Counted from the stretch's first letter, positions 32,096-40,175 are shown. The stretch is DNA of 40,193 nt from an uncultured Eubacteriales bacterium (GCA_902790015.1 CADAQF010000032.1:1-40193); one strand, 5' to 3'. Made by a program: numbers and translations. The notes: generated by a model from the sequence alone, not told the origin.

Positions 32096-32219
32096 CCAGG
32101 GCCTGCCGGCCCGTTCGTCGGTGAAAACGACCCAGGGCCTGCCGGCCCGTTCGGTACTGAAAACTACCCAGGGCCTGCCGGCCCGTTCGTCGGTAAAAAC
32201 AGGCCACTGGCCTGTTTTT
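32096..32219. repeat. Three 36-bp tandem repeats ending in a palindromic terminator-like hairpin
   Basis: Units start at 32096, 32132 and 32168, each with the 21-base core starting CCAGGGCCTGCCGGCC. The core can fold GGGCC/GGCCC around TGCC. The 15-base tails of units 1 and 2 differ yet both can pair internally (GTCG/CGAC and GGTA/TACC). At 32195-32219 AAAAACAGGCCA and TGGCCTGTTTTT flank one base: a perfect palindrome with T and A tails that can act as a bidirectional terminator. The following 420 bases (32220-32639) hold another palindrome (CCGGCGG/CCGCCGG near 32290) and no supported gene. Confidence 0.85.
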
Positions 32220-32639
32220 CGGGCCCTCCTCACCCACTGGATCATTTTCCGGGCGCTGCGAGCCCCTTCGGGTGCCTTCGGCATCCGGCGGATGAACCGC
32301 CGGACTTACTTTGAATCGGTCTCCGTTCGTTCACCGGCTCCGTGGGATGCTTTTCTCAGGTATTTTGCTCTTTGTCATTGTGCCCGTCTATGCTTCTTTT
32401 ATTATTCATGCGTAAGTCATGGACGTGATGAACCGGCTGCAGCGGCATTTTCCCGCAAAAGGCGGTTTCCGCTCCAGAAAGCAAAATAATAAAAAAATCC
32501 GGAAAATGCTGCTTTTTTACTGCCACCTTCCAGATAGCGCCGTATCTATATATGTCGCGCCGATGAAAAGAGCACGGCGGGACGCACAACAAAGATGATT
32601 GAGCGCCGGAGATACACGGCGAAGTATGGAGGGTAAAAA

Positions 32640-32924
32640 ATGTTTGAGAAAGTTGCTTCTTTTCTGTTCACGCTGGGCCTGATGGGCTGGAACATCTATA
32701 ACATCGTGCGCGGTCACGCGTCTGTGTTCACCTGGATCATGCTGGGCGTGCTGGCCCTGGGCGGGCTGTTTGAGCTCGGCGCCATCTTCGAGGCTCACGA
32801 AAAGAACAGCCAGAACGCCGATCATCAGAATGAAGGCAGCCAGAACGCTCAGGATCATGCGGAACCCCGGATGTCCGACAGCGACGCTGACGAGCACGAT
32901 CATACCGAACGCTTCGCCGCGTAA
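32640..32924 (+). CDS. Small membrane protein of unknown function
   Basis: A 94-residue protein with two hydrophobic segments (about residues 4-23 and 29-50) and a hydrophilic tail of about 43 residues rich in Asn, Gln, His, Asp and Glu, for example DADEHDHTER. GGAGGGT lies upstream of the ATG with suitable spacing, and a terminator follows the stop. I do not recognise the family. The His/Asp-rich tail could bind metal ions, but that is only a suggestion. Confidence 0.72.
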   Translation: MFEKVASFLFTLGLMGWNIYNIVRGHASVFTWIMLGVLALGGLFELGAIFEAHEKNSQNADHQNEGSQNAQDHAEPRMSDSDADEHDHTERFAA

Positions 32925-32943
32925 ATCCCGAAAATATAAAAAA

Positions 32944-32976
32944 CCGGACGATCACAAAAGGATCGCCCGGCTTTTT
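32944..32976 (+). terminator. Rho-independent terminator of the small membrane protein gene
   Basis: CCGGACGATC pairs with GATCGCCCGG (one A-C mismatch) around ACAAAAG, followed by CTTTTTG. It begins 20 bases after the stop codon. Confidence 0.85.
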
Positions 32977-33061
32977 GATTTACGGTGAAGACAGCTGACG
33001 CGGAGGAAGCGTCAGGGATGCGCACAAGCTGTTTTGTTTATTATGAAGTCATCCATGCCCT

Positions 33062-34024
33062 TTATCCTGCCGTCACCCGGCGGAGAAGATCACGCTGCTT
33101 TTCGGTCAGGACTGCGTCCCCCGCCTCCCGCAGGGCTTCCACATGCTCCAATCGGCTGGCTCCCACCAGCGGAAACGTCGGGAAAGGCTGGGCGGTCAGC
33201 CAGGCAAGCGCCACGCTGCCCACGGACAGGCCGGTTTCTTCCTGCACCTTATGAATGCCTTCCAGAATGGACCTGTTTTCAGGACTGTCAAATTCCTTCT
33301 TCAGGCTTTCCGTCAGCGCCGCCTCCCCGCCTTTTTCCAGGCGGGTAAAGTATGCATGGGCCTGGGAAGAAAAGCAGCAGCAGACCATGCCTGTTTCAGC
33401 ATGCATCCGCCAGGTTTCCGCGTCCATACCGCGGGTGGTGTCGTCCAAAAAGAAATGCTGCCTGGCCAGGCTGAACTGGGGCTGGTTGGCGGTCAGCCGG
33501 GTCAGCCCATGGGCGTCGGCATAGGCGTTGGCTTCCCGGATCCGCTCAGGTTTCCAGTTGGAAACGCCGATCATCCGGGCGGTGCCGTCTTCGATCAGGC
33601 TCTGGAGGGTTTCCATGATACCGCCCACCGGGCGCGACTCATCGTCCCGGTGCAGCCAGTAGATCTCCACATGGTCTGTCCGCAGGTCCTCAAGGCTTTC
33701 AGCCATGTCGCTGCGCACTTCCTGGGGGCTCAGGCGGCTGTGATGCAGGTCCGTAAAAGGCGGATGACCGCCCTTGGTGCTCAGAAAAATCCGGTCCCGG
33801 TTGCCCCGGTCTTCCATCCAGCGGCCTACGATCTTTTCGCTTTCTCCGTTCCGGGGGGTGGCAAAGTCCCCGTAAACACGGGCTGTGTCGATAAAATTGC
33901 CCCCGAGTGATACATAGGCGTCCATCAGTTCCCTGGCCAGGCTTTCCGGATGTCGCCCGCCGAATTCCGCCGTTCCGAAGCCGATGACGGAAACCGGGTA
34001 CGTTCCGAACAATTGTTTTCTCAT
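33062..34024 (-). CDS. Aldo/keto reductase
   Basis: A 320-residue NADPH-type oxidoreductase with a TIM barrel. The catalytic tetrad is visible: D and Y in FIDTARVYGD, K in STKGGH and H in IYWLHRDD. The nucleotide-binding C-terminal part has GVSNW and VALAWLTAQPF with PLVGASRLEHVEA. The FVCC-like VCCCFSSQ stretch (three adjacent Cys) is unusual and lies near the substrate side. The substrate is unknown; sugars and aldehydes are typical. It sits next to the sugar ABC transporter but is separated from it by a terminator. Confidence 0.93.
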   Translation of the reverse strand: MRKQLFGTYPVSVIGFGTAEFGGRHPESLARELMDAYVSLGGNFIDTARVYGDFATPRNGESEKIVGRWMEDRGNRDRIFLSTKGGHPPFTDLHHSRLSPQEVRSDMAESLEDLRTDHVEIYWLHRDDESRPVGGIMETLQSLIEDGTARMIGVSNWKPERIREANAYADAHGLTRLTANQPQFSLARQHFFLDDTTRGMDAETWRMHAETGMVCCCFSSQAHAYFTRLEKGGEAALTESLKKEFDSPENRSILEGIHKVQEETGLSVGSVALAWLTAQPFPTFPLVGASRLEHVEALREAGDAVLTEKQRDLLRRVTAG

Positions 34025-34152
34025 ATAATTACTCCTGTGTGCCGGTACCGGATACCGTATGAAGGATGGACAGATGTGAGATGGATTTGCTTAAGATCAT
34101 GGAAGAAGGGAGAAAGCGTGTCCGTAAGGGAATATGACGCGGAAATTCAAGC

Positions 34153-34180
34153 AAAAGACGCATACAGATGTGCATGCGTC
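34153..34180 (-). terminator. Probable terminator of the sugar ABC transporter operon
   Basis: On the minus strand GACGCAT and ATGCGTC form a 7-bp stem around a 10-base loop, followed by TTTTG. It lies 21 bases after the stop of the last permease gene. The short T tract makes it weak. Confidence 0.6.
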
Positions 34181-34201
34181 AGACGAGATTCAGTATCAGT
34201 A

Positions 34202-35593
34202 TTACTTCATCGCGGCCTTGCTCATGCCGGTCATGATGTATTTCTGCAGGAAGAGGAACAAAAACACGATCGGTATGATGGCCATGACGGCGCCGGCCAT
34301 GATCTCGTTGTAGTTGGAGACCTCCTGGCCGGCAAAGGTGTTCTTCAGCTGCTGGACGCCGACGGCGATGGTGCGGGAGGCCTCGGTCTTGGTGACCATC
34401 TTGGGCCAGAAATAGCTGTTCCAGCCGTTGATGAAGGAGATGATGCCGACGGTGATCAGCGTGGGCTTGCACATCGGGCACAGGACGTAGACGATGGTGC
34501 CGATGCGGCCCATGCCGTCGATCTTGCCGGCCTCGATGTAGCTGTTGTCCACCGACATGAAATTCTGCCTGAGCATGAACACGAAGTAGGCGCTGACCAG
34601 GTTGGGCAGGATCAGGCCCATCCAGGTATCGATGAAGTTCATGCGGGAAATCAGCACGTAGATAGGCACGAAGGTGACCTGAATGGGCACCATCAGCGCG
34701 CCCAGCACCAGCATGAACAGCACGTTCCTGCCCTTAAAGCTGCCCTTGGAAAAGCCGTAGGCCGCCAGCACGCCGATGGTCAGCTCCCCGCACATGATGC
34801 CCAGGGTGGAGATCAGCGTGTTCAGCAGGTAGCGCACGAAGGGGGCGCGGTTCAGCACGTTCGGATAGTTTACCCACACAAAGCGGTCAGGCCAGAGGGT
34901 GGGCACGGTGGCCATCAGCTCCTCGCTGGTCTTAAAGGAGGTGATGATCATCCAGTAGATGGGGAAAAGGATGACCAGCACCACCAGCGCCGTCGCGAAG
35001 TACTGCGCCGCCGTGCGGTAGACGCCGTGGGAGATGCGCAGCTCGTCGTCCGCCCGGACGATGGGGGACACGAAAAGCATGTACAGAAGCATCGCCGCGG
35101 CCAGCCCCAGGCAGATCAGCGCGAACGCGCCGAAGCCCCGGTAGCCGCCGGACAGCAGGTTCAGATCCTGCCTGAAATTGTATTCGACAAAGCCTGGCAG
35201 CAGCCGGGCCTCTTCCAGGGTCCGGGGAAGGGGCCCGCCGCCGGCGGCCAGCGCGGCGTGGCGGCGGAAAGCCGCGTTATAGCCGGTCAGGCCGATCAGC
35301 CACAGCGCTCCGCCGGCCAGAGACAGGAAAAGCAGCAGCACGGCGATATCAAACGCGCCGCTGCGGCGCAGCATGGTCAGCCGGGGGCCAACGTCGCCCC
35401 GGGCGCGCAGGTTTTTAAGGCCCCTTTGCCACATGATGGCGGCGGACGCGATCAGCAGCGCGCACGCCGCGCCGACAAGCGCCCACCTGACCCCCATCGG
35501 GGTCTTCAGCGGGACGCACAGGAAGGCGGCCAAAAGGAGGACGGCCGCGCACAGGGTCAGGGCGATACCGGTCTTTTTCTGTTTGCTCAGCAT
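34202..35593 (-). CDS. Sugar ABC transporter permease, MalG/UgpE type, with N-terminal extension
   Basis: A 463-residue inner subunit of a carbohydrate importer. The core (from about residue 185) is a six-helix MalG-type permease with the EAA loop IEAGKIDGMGRIGTIVYVLCP, which docks the ATPase. Before it are about 180 extra residues: two or three helices, a short external segment (about 103-150, with NFRQDLNLLSGG) and another helix. Typical MalG-type subunits are about 280 residues, so the extension is unusual. GGAGGGGG precedes the ATG, and the gene starts 14 bases after the upstream permease. There is no ATPase gene in the operon, so a shared MsmK-like ATPase elsewhere must power it. Confidence 0.92.
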   Translation of the reverse strand: MLSKQKKTGIALTLCAAVLLLAAFLCVPLKTPMGVRWALVGAACALLIASAAIMWQRGLKNLRARGDVGPRLTMLRRSGAFDIAVLLLFLSLAGGALWLIGLTGYNAAFRRHAALAAGGGPLPRTLEEARLLPGFVEYNFRQDLNLLSGGYRGFGAFALICLGLAAAMLLYMLFVSPIVRADDELRISHGVYRTAAQYFATALVVLVILFPIYWMIITSFKTSEELMATVPTLWPDRFVWVNYPNVLNRAPFVRYLLNTLISTLGIMCGELTIGVLAAYGFSKGSFKGRNVLFMLVLGALMVPIQVTFVPIYVLISRMNFIDTWMGLILPNLVSAYFVFMLRQNFMSVDNSYIEAGKIDGMGRIGTIVYVLCPMCKPTLITVGIISFINGWNSYFWPKMVTKTEASRTIAVGVQQLKNTFAGQEVSNYNEIMAGAVMAIIPIVFLFLFLQKYIMTGMSKAAMK

Positions 35594-35607
35594 TTCCGTC
35601 CCCCTCC

Positions 35608-37335
35608 TCAGCTGTCATAGTTGACGCTGCGGTTGGACACGCGCATCGTGGCGGCCGTGCAGACCAGCAGTATCAGGAAGAACACCAGCGAGACAGCCGC
35701 GCCGCGGGCGGTGCGGAAATCCCGGAAGGTGAGGTTGTAGATCCACTGCACCATGACGTTGGTGGCGGTGCCGGGGCCGCCGCTGGTCATGACGTCCACG
35801 CTCTGGAACACCTTCATGCTGGCGATGAAGGTGGTGACGAACAAAAACAGGGTCGTGGGGGCCAGCAGGGGCATGGTGATGTAGCGGAAGCGCTGCACGC
35901 CGTCCGCCCCGTCTATCGTGGCGGCCTCGTAATAATCCTGCGGGATGCCCTTCATGGCGGACAGGTAGATCATCATCCCGTAGCCTACGACGCGCCAGCC
36001 CGTCAGCATCAGGATGCCGGAGAGGGCGGTGTTGGCGTCGATCAGCCAATGGGGGCCGGTGATGCCGAACAGGGACAGGGCGTAGTTGAGGATGCCCTCG
36101 GACTGGTTGGCCCCGGTGGCGACGGGGCTGTAGAGGATCCACAAAAACACCACGGCGCTGGTGGACACGGCGATGTACTTGGGCATGAAGACGATGGAGC
36201 GCATGAAGTTGAACGCCCGCGTCATGCGGTTGAACAAAAGCGCCAGCAGCATGCCGCCCACCAGGGTGATGACGACCTCCCAGAACATGTAGACCCCGGT
36301 GATCCTGAGGGATTCCCAGAAATATTTGGCGCCGGACTGGTTGAAAAGCCAGTTGTAGTTGGCAAAGCCGATGAATTCCTGCTCGTTGGTGGTCAGTATC
36401 TTCATATCCGTAAAGGAGATGCGGACCAGGTCGATGACCGGATAATAGACGAACAGCAGGAAAAACACCAGCACCGGCTCCACGCAGAACAGGTCCTTCA
36501 TTTCCTCCCAGTTCTGGATAAGCAGCATGACGCCGTTGAAGATCAGGACCAGGCCTAAAAGCAGGATGGGGATGGCGAAGTTCAGCAGGGTGCTGACCAG
36601 GGCGATCGGAATATCCCCCTTGACGGTCAGGTAATAGGTACCGCGGGCGGGGATGGAAAATACCTGCGCGGGCACGGCGGCCGTTCCTTCGGCCGCGGGG
36701 GCGTACGCCACGGCGGTCTCCTCGCCGTTGTTGACGTTGTACAGCACCATGCGCCGGGCTTCCCCGGGCTGGGAGGAAAGGGCCCAGACCGTGAGCGTCG
36801 CCGGGCCCGAAACCGTCAGCTTCAGGCTGTCGTACTTGGAGGTGCCGGCGCGGCGGATCTTAAAATAGCGGGAGGAGGAGGCGCCGCTGTCCAGCGTGAC
36901 GGGACCGTCCGTTTCGGCCACCAGGTTCAGCTGTTCCTTGGTGGCGGGAAACTGGAGGGAAGCGGACTTGAGGGCCTTTTTGCTTTCGCCCGGTTCAAAG
37001 GAATCGGCAAGGATGGTATCCTCCGCGAAATCGGCCTGGCCCTCAGTTCCTTCGGTGTAAGAGGCCGCGAAGATGCGCACGCCGCTCTCGTCGCCGTACA
37101 TATCGAACGCGCCGGTGACCCGGGTGCCGGCGTTCTGGGCGGCTTCGCGGGCGCGGCGCACCTGGCTGACCCATTCGCGGAAGGGCGCCAGCTGCCAGTC
37201 CTGCGCCAGATAGCCCAGCAGCCCCACGGCGAACACGAGGACGCCCAGCGCCAGCAGGACAGCGCCCGCCGCTTTCTGGGCCCGGGAGATCCGCTTTTTC
37301 TTCTTGGGATACAGCTGGGACGCTTGTTTTTTCAT
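35608..37335 (-). CDS. Sugar ABC transporter permease, MalF/UgpA type, with external domain
   Basis: A 575-residue subunit, far longer than the usual 290-300. Residue 23-44 is a first helix; residues about 45-245 form a hydrophilic region with beta-rich segments (SSRYFKIRRAG, LKLTVSGPATLTVWALS, RGTYYLTVKGD) that would lie outside the membrane, followed by a second helix (247-273) and then the standard MalF-type core. The EAA loop is YYEAATIDGADGVQRF (about 468-483). The extra domain differs from the MalF P2 loop in position but could likewise contact the binding protein. GAGG precedes the start by nine bases. The binding-protein gene lies upstream after a 377-base gap with hairpins. Confidence 0.92.
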   Translation of the reverse strand: MKKQASQLYPKKKKRISRAQKAAGAVLLALGVLVFAVGLLGYLAQDWQLAPFREWVSQVRRAREAAQNAGTRVTGAFDMYGDESGVRIFAASYTEGTEGQADFAEDTILADSFEPGESKKALKSASLQFPATKEQLNLVAETDGPVTLDSGASSSRYFKIRRAGTSKYDSLKLTVSGPATLTVWALSSQPGEARRMVLYNVNNGEETAVAYAPAAEGTAAVPAQVFSIPARGTYYLTVKGDIPIALVSTLLNFAIPILLLGLVLIFNGVMLLIQNWEEMKDLFCVEPVLVFFLLFVYYPVIDLVRISFTDMKILTTNEQEFIGFANYNWLFNQSGAKYFWESLRITGVYMFWEVVITLVGGMLLALLFNRMTRAFNFMRSIVFMPKYIAVSTSAVVFLWILYSPVATGANQSEGILNYALSLFGITGPHWLIDANTALSGILMLTGWRVVGYGMMIYLSAMKGIPQDYYEAATIDGADGVQRFRYITMPLLAPTTLFLFVTTFIASMKVFQSVDVMTSGGPGTATNVMVQWIYNLTFRDFRTARGAAVSLVFFLILLVCTAATMRVSNRSVNYDS

Positions 37336-37520
37336 CGCTTCGGCCTCACAGCATAAAAAAGATCCATAGGGCGCGGCCGGCTTTGCCGGCTCATCCGCGC
37401 TGTCAAACAGGAGGGGTTAAGGAAACTCTGAATAAATGAGCAAAGCAGAACGGCGCCACCTCATCCGTCCCGGCAAAAACAGTTGAATTCACTGATGCTA
37501 TTGATTCTGCCGGTCCACCA

Positions 37521-37572
37521 CCAGGGCCTACCGGCCCGTTCGCAGCTGATGACAGGCCACTGGCCTGTCATC
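37521..37572. repeat. Dispersed palindromic repeat, copy B
   Basis: Core CCAGGGCCTACCGGCCCGTTC at 37521-37541, then the palindrome GATGACAGGCCA/TGGCCTGTCATC around one base (37548-37572). Compared with the copy at 32195, the outer bases of both arms differ but still pair, which is compensatory change. It lies in the 377-base gene-free gap (37336-37712) between the binding-protein and permease genes. That gap also holds a GCGCGGCCGGC-type hairpin near 37370. Confidence 0.8.
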
Positions 37573-37636
37573 CAAGACGCTGCTCACCCCCTCAAGGGGA
37601 AGGCTTTAATCAGCTTTTCCTTAAATAAAATGGACA

Positions 37637-37703
37637 GGCGGGGGAGGCGTACCTCCCCCGCCCCGGTCAACAGACGGCCGGCGCAAAGCCGGCGGCCGTT
37701 TTT
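37637..37703 (-). terminator. Two tandem hairpins between binding protein and permease genes
   Basis: On the minus strand, 14 bases after the binding-protein stop codon, ACGGCCGCCGGC folds with GCCGGCCGT; then GGCGGGGGAGG folds perfectly with CCTCCCCCGCC (37637-37662), followed by TGTCCATTTTATTT. This looks like a partial terminator or mRNA stabiliser. Such structures let the binding protein be made in excess over the permeases. Confidence 0.7.
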
Positions 37704-37712
37704 AAACCCGGA

Positions 37713-39014
37713 TTACTGAAGCAGCTCGGTGATCTCCTGGGCCAGGGCGTCCAGGGTCTCCTGCACGGGCGCGCCCTCGTTGAAGATCTTGGCCAGGGCG
37801 TGGCGCCAGGCGTTGGCGCAGCTGTCGTAGGCGGGATCCTGGTTGCGGGGGTTGATCCAGGCGGACATGGCCACGATGTCCCGCATGGCGGGCTTGCGGG
37901 TCAGGAACTCCTCGTATTCCGGGGTGCCCTGCACGCTCTGGCGGGTGGGGAAGTAGCCGGTCTTGTCGGACCAGTAGAGGTTGATCTCGGGGCTGGTCAT
38001 GAACATGAGGAACTGCCAGGCGGCGTTCTTTTCAGCCTGGGAGGCCTTGGCGGGGATGAACACCACCGCGCCGCCGACCTCGCTCTTGAAGGATTCGCCG
38101 TCGCTGCCGCCGGGCAGCCAGGCCATGCCGACCTCAAAGGGATTGGCGGATGCGGCCACGCGGTCCATATAGGTGCCGTAGAGGGAGGAGGTGTGGAACA
38201 CGGAGAACGCGCCGCCGTCGATGAACAGGTTGCGCATGTTGCCGGAAGCGCCCTCGCCGTAGGCGTAGTAGGCGTAGCCCTTGTCGATCCATTCCTTCAT
38301 CTTGGTGGTGATCTCCACGGACTTTTCGGAGTTCACGTCCGTCGTGCGGTCGGGCAGGACGGTCTCCACGCCGTTGTTCTTGAACAGCATCTCATAATAC
38401 CAGTAGTCCCAGCCGCCGAACACGGTGCCGTAGCGGACGGTCTTGCCGTTTTCGTCGAAAATGGTAGCCTTCTCCAGGAAGGCGTCCATATCGTCGATGG
38501 TCTTGGGCATCTCGATGCCCTCGGCCTCCGCCGCGGTCTTGTTGTAATACATGACCTGGGTGGAGATCAGGTAGGGCAGGCAGATCTGCTCGTCGTCATA
38601 GCTGGTGGAGGCGATCAGGCCCTCGCCGAAGTCCGCCACGTCGTAGTCGTAGGCTTCGATATAGTCGTCCAGCGGCTCGCACAGGCCCTCGGAGCCGTAC
38701 TGGGCCGGGTAGGAGGTGTTGGTGGAAACCAGGGCCGGCACGGAGCTGGCGCCGGAATCGTCGCCGTTGGCGGAAACGAATTCCGCGTGGATGGTGGCGT
38801 AGTTGCCGATGTACTGCGGTACGACCGTGATGCCCATGCCGTTTTCTTCGTTGAAGCGGTTGACCATGTAGTCGATGTACTCGTTGTACTGATCCTCGTG
38901 TGCGTGCCACCAGGTGATGGTGATGGGCTCGGTGACGTCATACTCCGTCGCGGCCAGGGCGGCGGTGGACATGAGCATCATCGCGCACAGAAGCATAGCC
39001 AGGAACTTCTTCAT
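37713..39014 (-). CDS. Sugar ABC transporter extracellular solute-binding protein
   Basis: A 433-residue binding protein of the MalE/UgpB (SBP_bac_1) family. The start at 39014 lies eight bases after AAGGAGA; an ATG two codons upstream is too close. Residues 1-21 form a signal peptide ending AALA with no lipobox Cys. The mature part has TITWWHAHEDQYNEYID, NRFNEENG and a C-terminal SDKTGYFPTRQSVQGT, typical for this family. A WW motif and many aromatic residues suggest an oligosaccharide ligand, which cannot be named. The lack of a lipid anchor is unusual for a Gram-positive-type cell. It has a consensus promoter. Confidence 0.93.
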   Translation of the reverse strand: MKKFLAMLLCAMMLMSTAALAATEYDVTEPITITWWHAHEDQYNEYIDYMVNRFNEENGMGITVVPQYIGNYATIHAEFVSANGDDSGASSVPALVSTNTSYPAQYGSEGLCEPLDDYIEAYDYDVADFGEGLIASTSYDDEQICLPYLISTQVMYYNKTAAEAEGIEMPKTIDDMDAFLEKATIFDENGKTVRYGTVFGGWDYWYYEMLFKNNGVETVLPDRTTDVNSEKSVEITTKMKEWIDKGYAYYAYGEGASGNMRNLFIDGGAFSVFHTSSLYGTYMDRVAASANPFEVGMAWLPGGSDGESFKSEVGGAVVFIPAKASQAEKNAAWQFLMFMTSPEINLYWSDKTGYFPTRQSVQGTPEYEEFLTRKPAMRDIVAMSAWINPRNQDPAYDSCANAWRHALAKIFNEGAPVQETLDALAQEITELLQ

Positions 39015-39097
39015 ATACATATCTCCTTTTCATGTTTTGCGCGGCGGCCGCCCGGGAAGCTCCCGTATTTGGGCCGATCTGCCGTGCTTTTGGACAT

Positions 39098-39126
39098 ATT
39101 ATACAGCTTTGCGGGATCATTGTCAA
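39098..39126 (-). promoter_or_regulatory. Consensus promoter of the sugar ABC transporter
   Basis: TTGACA (39121-39126), a 17-base spacer and TATAAT (39098-39103) on the minus strand, 84 bases before the binding-protein start. It begins 17 bases after the stop codon of the SDR gene. Confidence 0.9.
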
Positions 39127-39142
39127 GCTAAGGGGCCCTGCT

Positions 39143-39970
39143 TCACTTCCACCCTTTTTCCCCGATATTATCCGGGTTGAGCTCCAGCGGGCTCATCACG
39201 TAGGGCCGGCACTGGGCGCTCAGGCCGCCGTCGATGTAGACGGCCTGGCCGGTGATGAAGCGGGCGGCGTCGGAGCACAGAAAGCAGATCAGCTCCGCGC
39301 AGTCCTCCGGCCGGCCCTGATAGGGAAGGGGGGTGTCGAATTCTTCGAGCCTGCGGGCCTTCAGCTGCTCCTCGCTGCGCCTGGGCACGAAATGGCCCAC
39401 CACGGACGCGGGGCTGATGGCGTTCACCCGGATGTCCCAGGGTGCCAGCTCCAGCGCCACGGCGCGGGTGAAGGCCTCCACCCCGCCCTTGGTGGTATCG
39501 TAGGCCACGCAGTTGCGGTGCGCCTGGGTGGCGGCGATGCTGGACAGGTTCACGATGGCCCCGCCCTCGTTTATTTCCACCATCCGCCGCGCGGCCAGCT
39601 GGGTCGCGTAAAAGACGCCGTCCAGGTTGACGCGCAGATGCTCGTCCCACCAGTGGTCCTCGGCGGTCAGAAAGGGCGCGGGATGATCCACCGCCGCGTT
39701 GTTCACCAGAAAGTCGCACTGGCCGAAGGCGGCAAACACCTGGTTAAACATGGCGTTCACCTGCTCGCGGGACGATACGTCCGCCAGCAGGCCGATCACC
39801 TGTCCGCCGTCCGCCTCGCTTTTTATCTTTTCCACCGCCTCAGCCAGCCTGTCCGGCCTGCGCGCGTTTACAGCCACGTTCGCCCCGCGCCGGGCGAACA
39901 GCCTGGCTGTTTCAAAGCCGATGCCCCGGTAAGCGCCGGTCACCAAGGCGGTCTTTCCGTCAAAACGCAT
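39143..39970 (-). CDS. Short-chain dehydrogenase/reductase
   Basis: A 275-residue classical SDR. The start at 39970 follows AAGGAGGAAAAG; a longer frame to 40090 runs through hairpins and lacks a binding site. The cofactor site is TGAYRGIG (residues about 10-17) with NARRPDR after beta-2, suggesting NADP. NNAAV, the Ser in NLSSIAA and the catalytic Y-x-x-x-K in YDTTK are present, and the C-terminal VYIDGGLSAQ is typical. It resembles glucose 1-dehydrogenase or 3-oxoacyl reductase-type enzymes; the substrate is unknown. It is upstream of, and close to, the sugar transporter, so it may act on the imported sugar. Confidence 0.93.
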   Translation of the reverse strand: MRFDGKTALVTGAYRGIGFETARLFARRGANVAVNARRPDRLAEAVEKIKSEADGGQVIGLLADVSSREQVNAMFNQVFAAFGQCDFLVNNAAVDHPAPFLTAEDHWWDEHLRVNLDGVFYATQLAARRMVEINEGGAIVNLSSIAATQAHRNCVAYDTTKGGVEAFTRAVALELAPWDIRVNAISPASVVGHFVPRRSEEQLKARRLEEFDTPLPYQGRPEDCAELICFLCSDAARFITGQAVYIDGGLSAQCRPYVMSPLELNPDNIGEKGWK

Positions 39971-39990
39971 ATCCCTTTTCCTCCTTGTCC

Positions 39991-40043
39991 GGTGACTGTT
40001 CAGTAAAACTGAACAGTCACCGCATGGGGGACTTGCGTCCCCC
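39991..40043. repeat. Two adjacent perfect hairpins upstream of the SDR gene
   Basis: GGTGACTGTTCAGT and ACTGAACAGTCACC (39991-40021, loop AAA) form a perfect 14-bp stem. GGGGGAC and GTCCCCC (40025-40041) form a second stem. No T run follows. They lie in the leader or promoter region of the SDR gene, and may belong to a mosaic of intergenic repeats with the element at 40060. Confidence 0.75.
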
Positions 40044-40059
40044 CTACGAAACCCTCCTG

Positions 40060-40175
40060 CAGATTTGCCTGTCGTCCCTTCGGGAGCCATAGGCCCAGGG
40101 CCTGCCGGCCCGTTCTCGCTGAAAACAGGCCACCGGCCTGTTTTCCGGGCGCTGCGAACCCAGACGGCAAATCTG
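40060..40175. repeat. Dispersed palindromic repeat, copy C, within inverted terminal repeats
   Basis: CAGATTTGCCTGTC (40060-40073) and GACGGCAAATCTG (40163-40175) are inverted copies with one base indel. Between them lies the core CCAGGGCCTGCCGGCCCGTTC (40095-40115) and the palindrome GAAAACAGGCC/GGCCTGTTTTC (40121-40145). CGGGCGCTGCGA, also found near 32248, follows. The element is short, has no gene and looks like a small non-autonomous repeat. Confidence 0.75.

Noticed and set aside
32096..32203. Short tandem repeats as a CRISPR array
   Set aside because: Units are contiguous with no unique spacers of constant length and there are no cas genes in the window.
32356..32592. A 78-codon minus-strand frame in the gap before the small membrane protein
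   Set aside because: No ribosome binding site, no domain, biased composition; it crosses the leader of the plus-strand gene.
32595..32640. A cyclic-di-GMP riboswitch suggested by GGGACGCACAA upstream of the small membrane protein
   Set aside because: The flanking stems and the conserved receptor positions of the GEMM motif are not present.
33950..35620. A 556-codon plus-strand frame opposite the MalG-type permease
   Set aside because: Antisense shadow with no domain; the minus-strand permease has the EAA motif and a good ribosome binding site.
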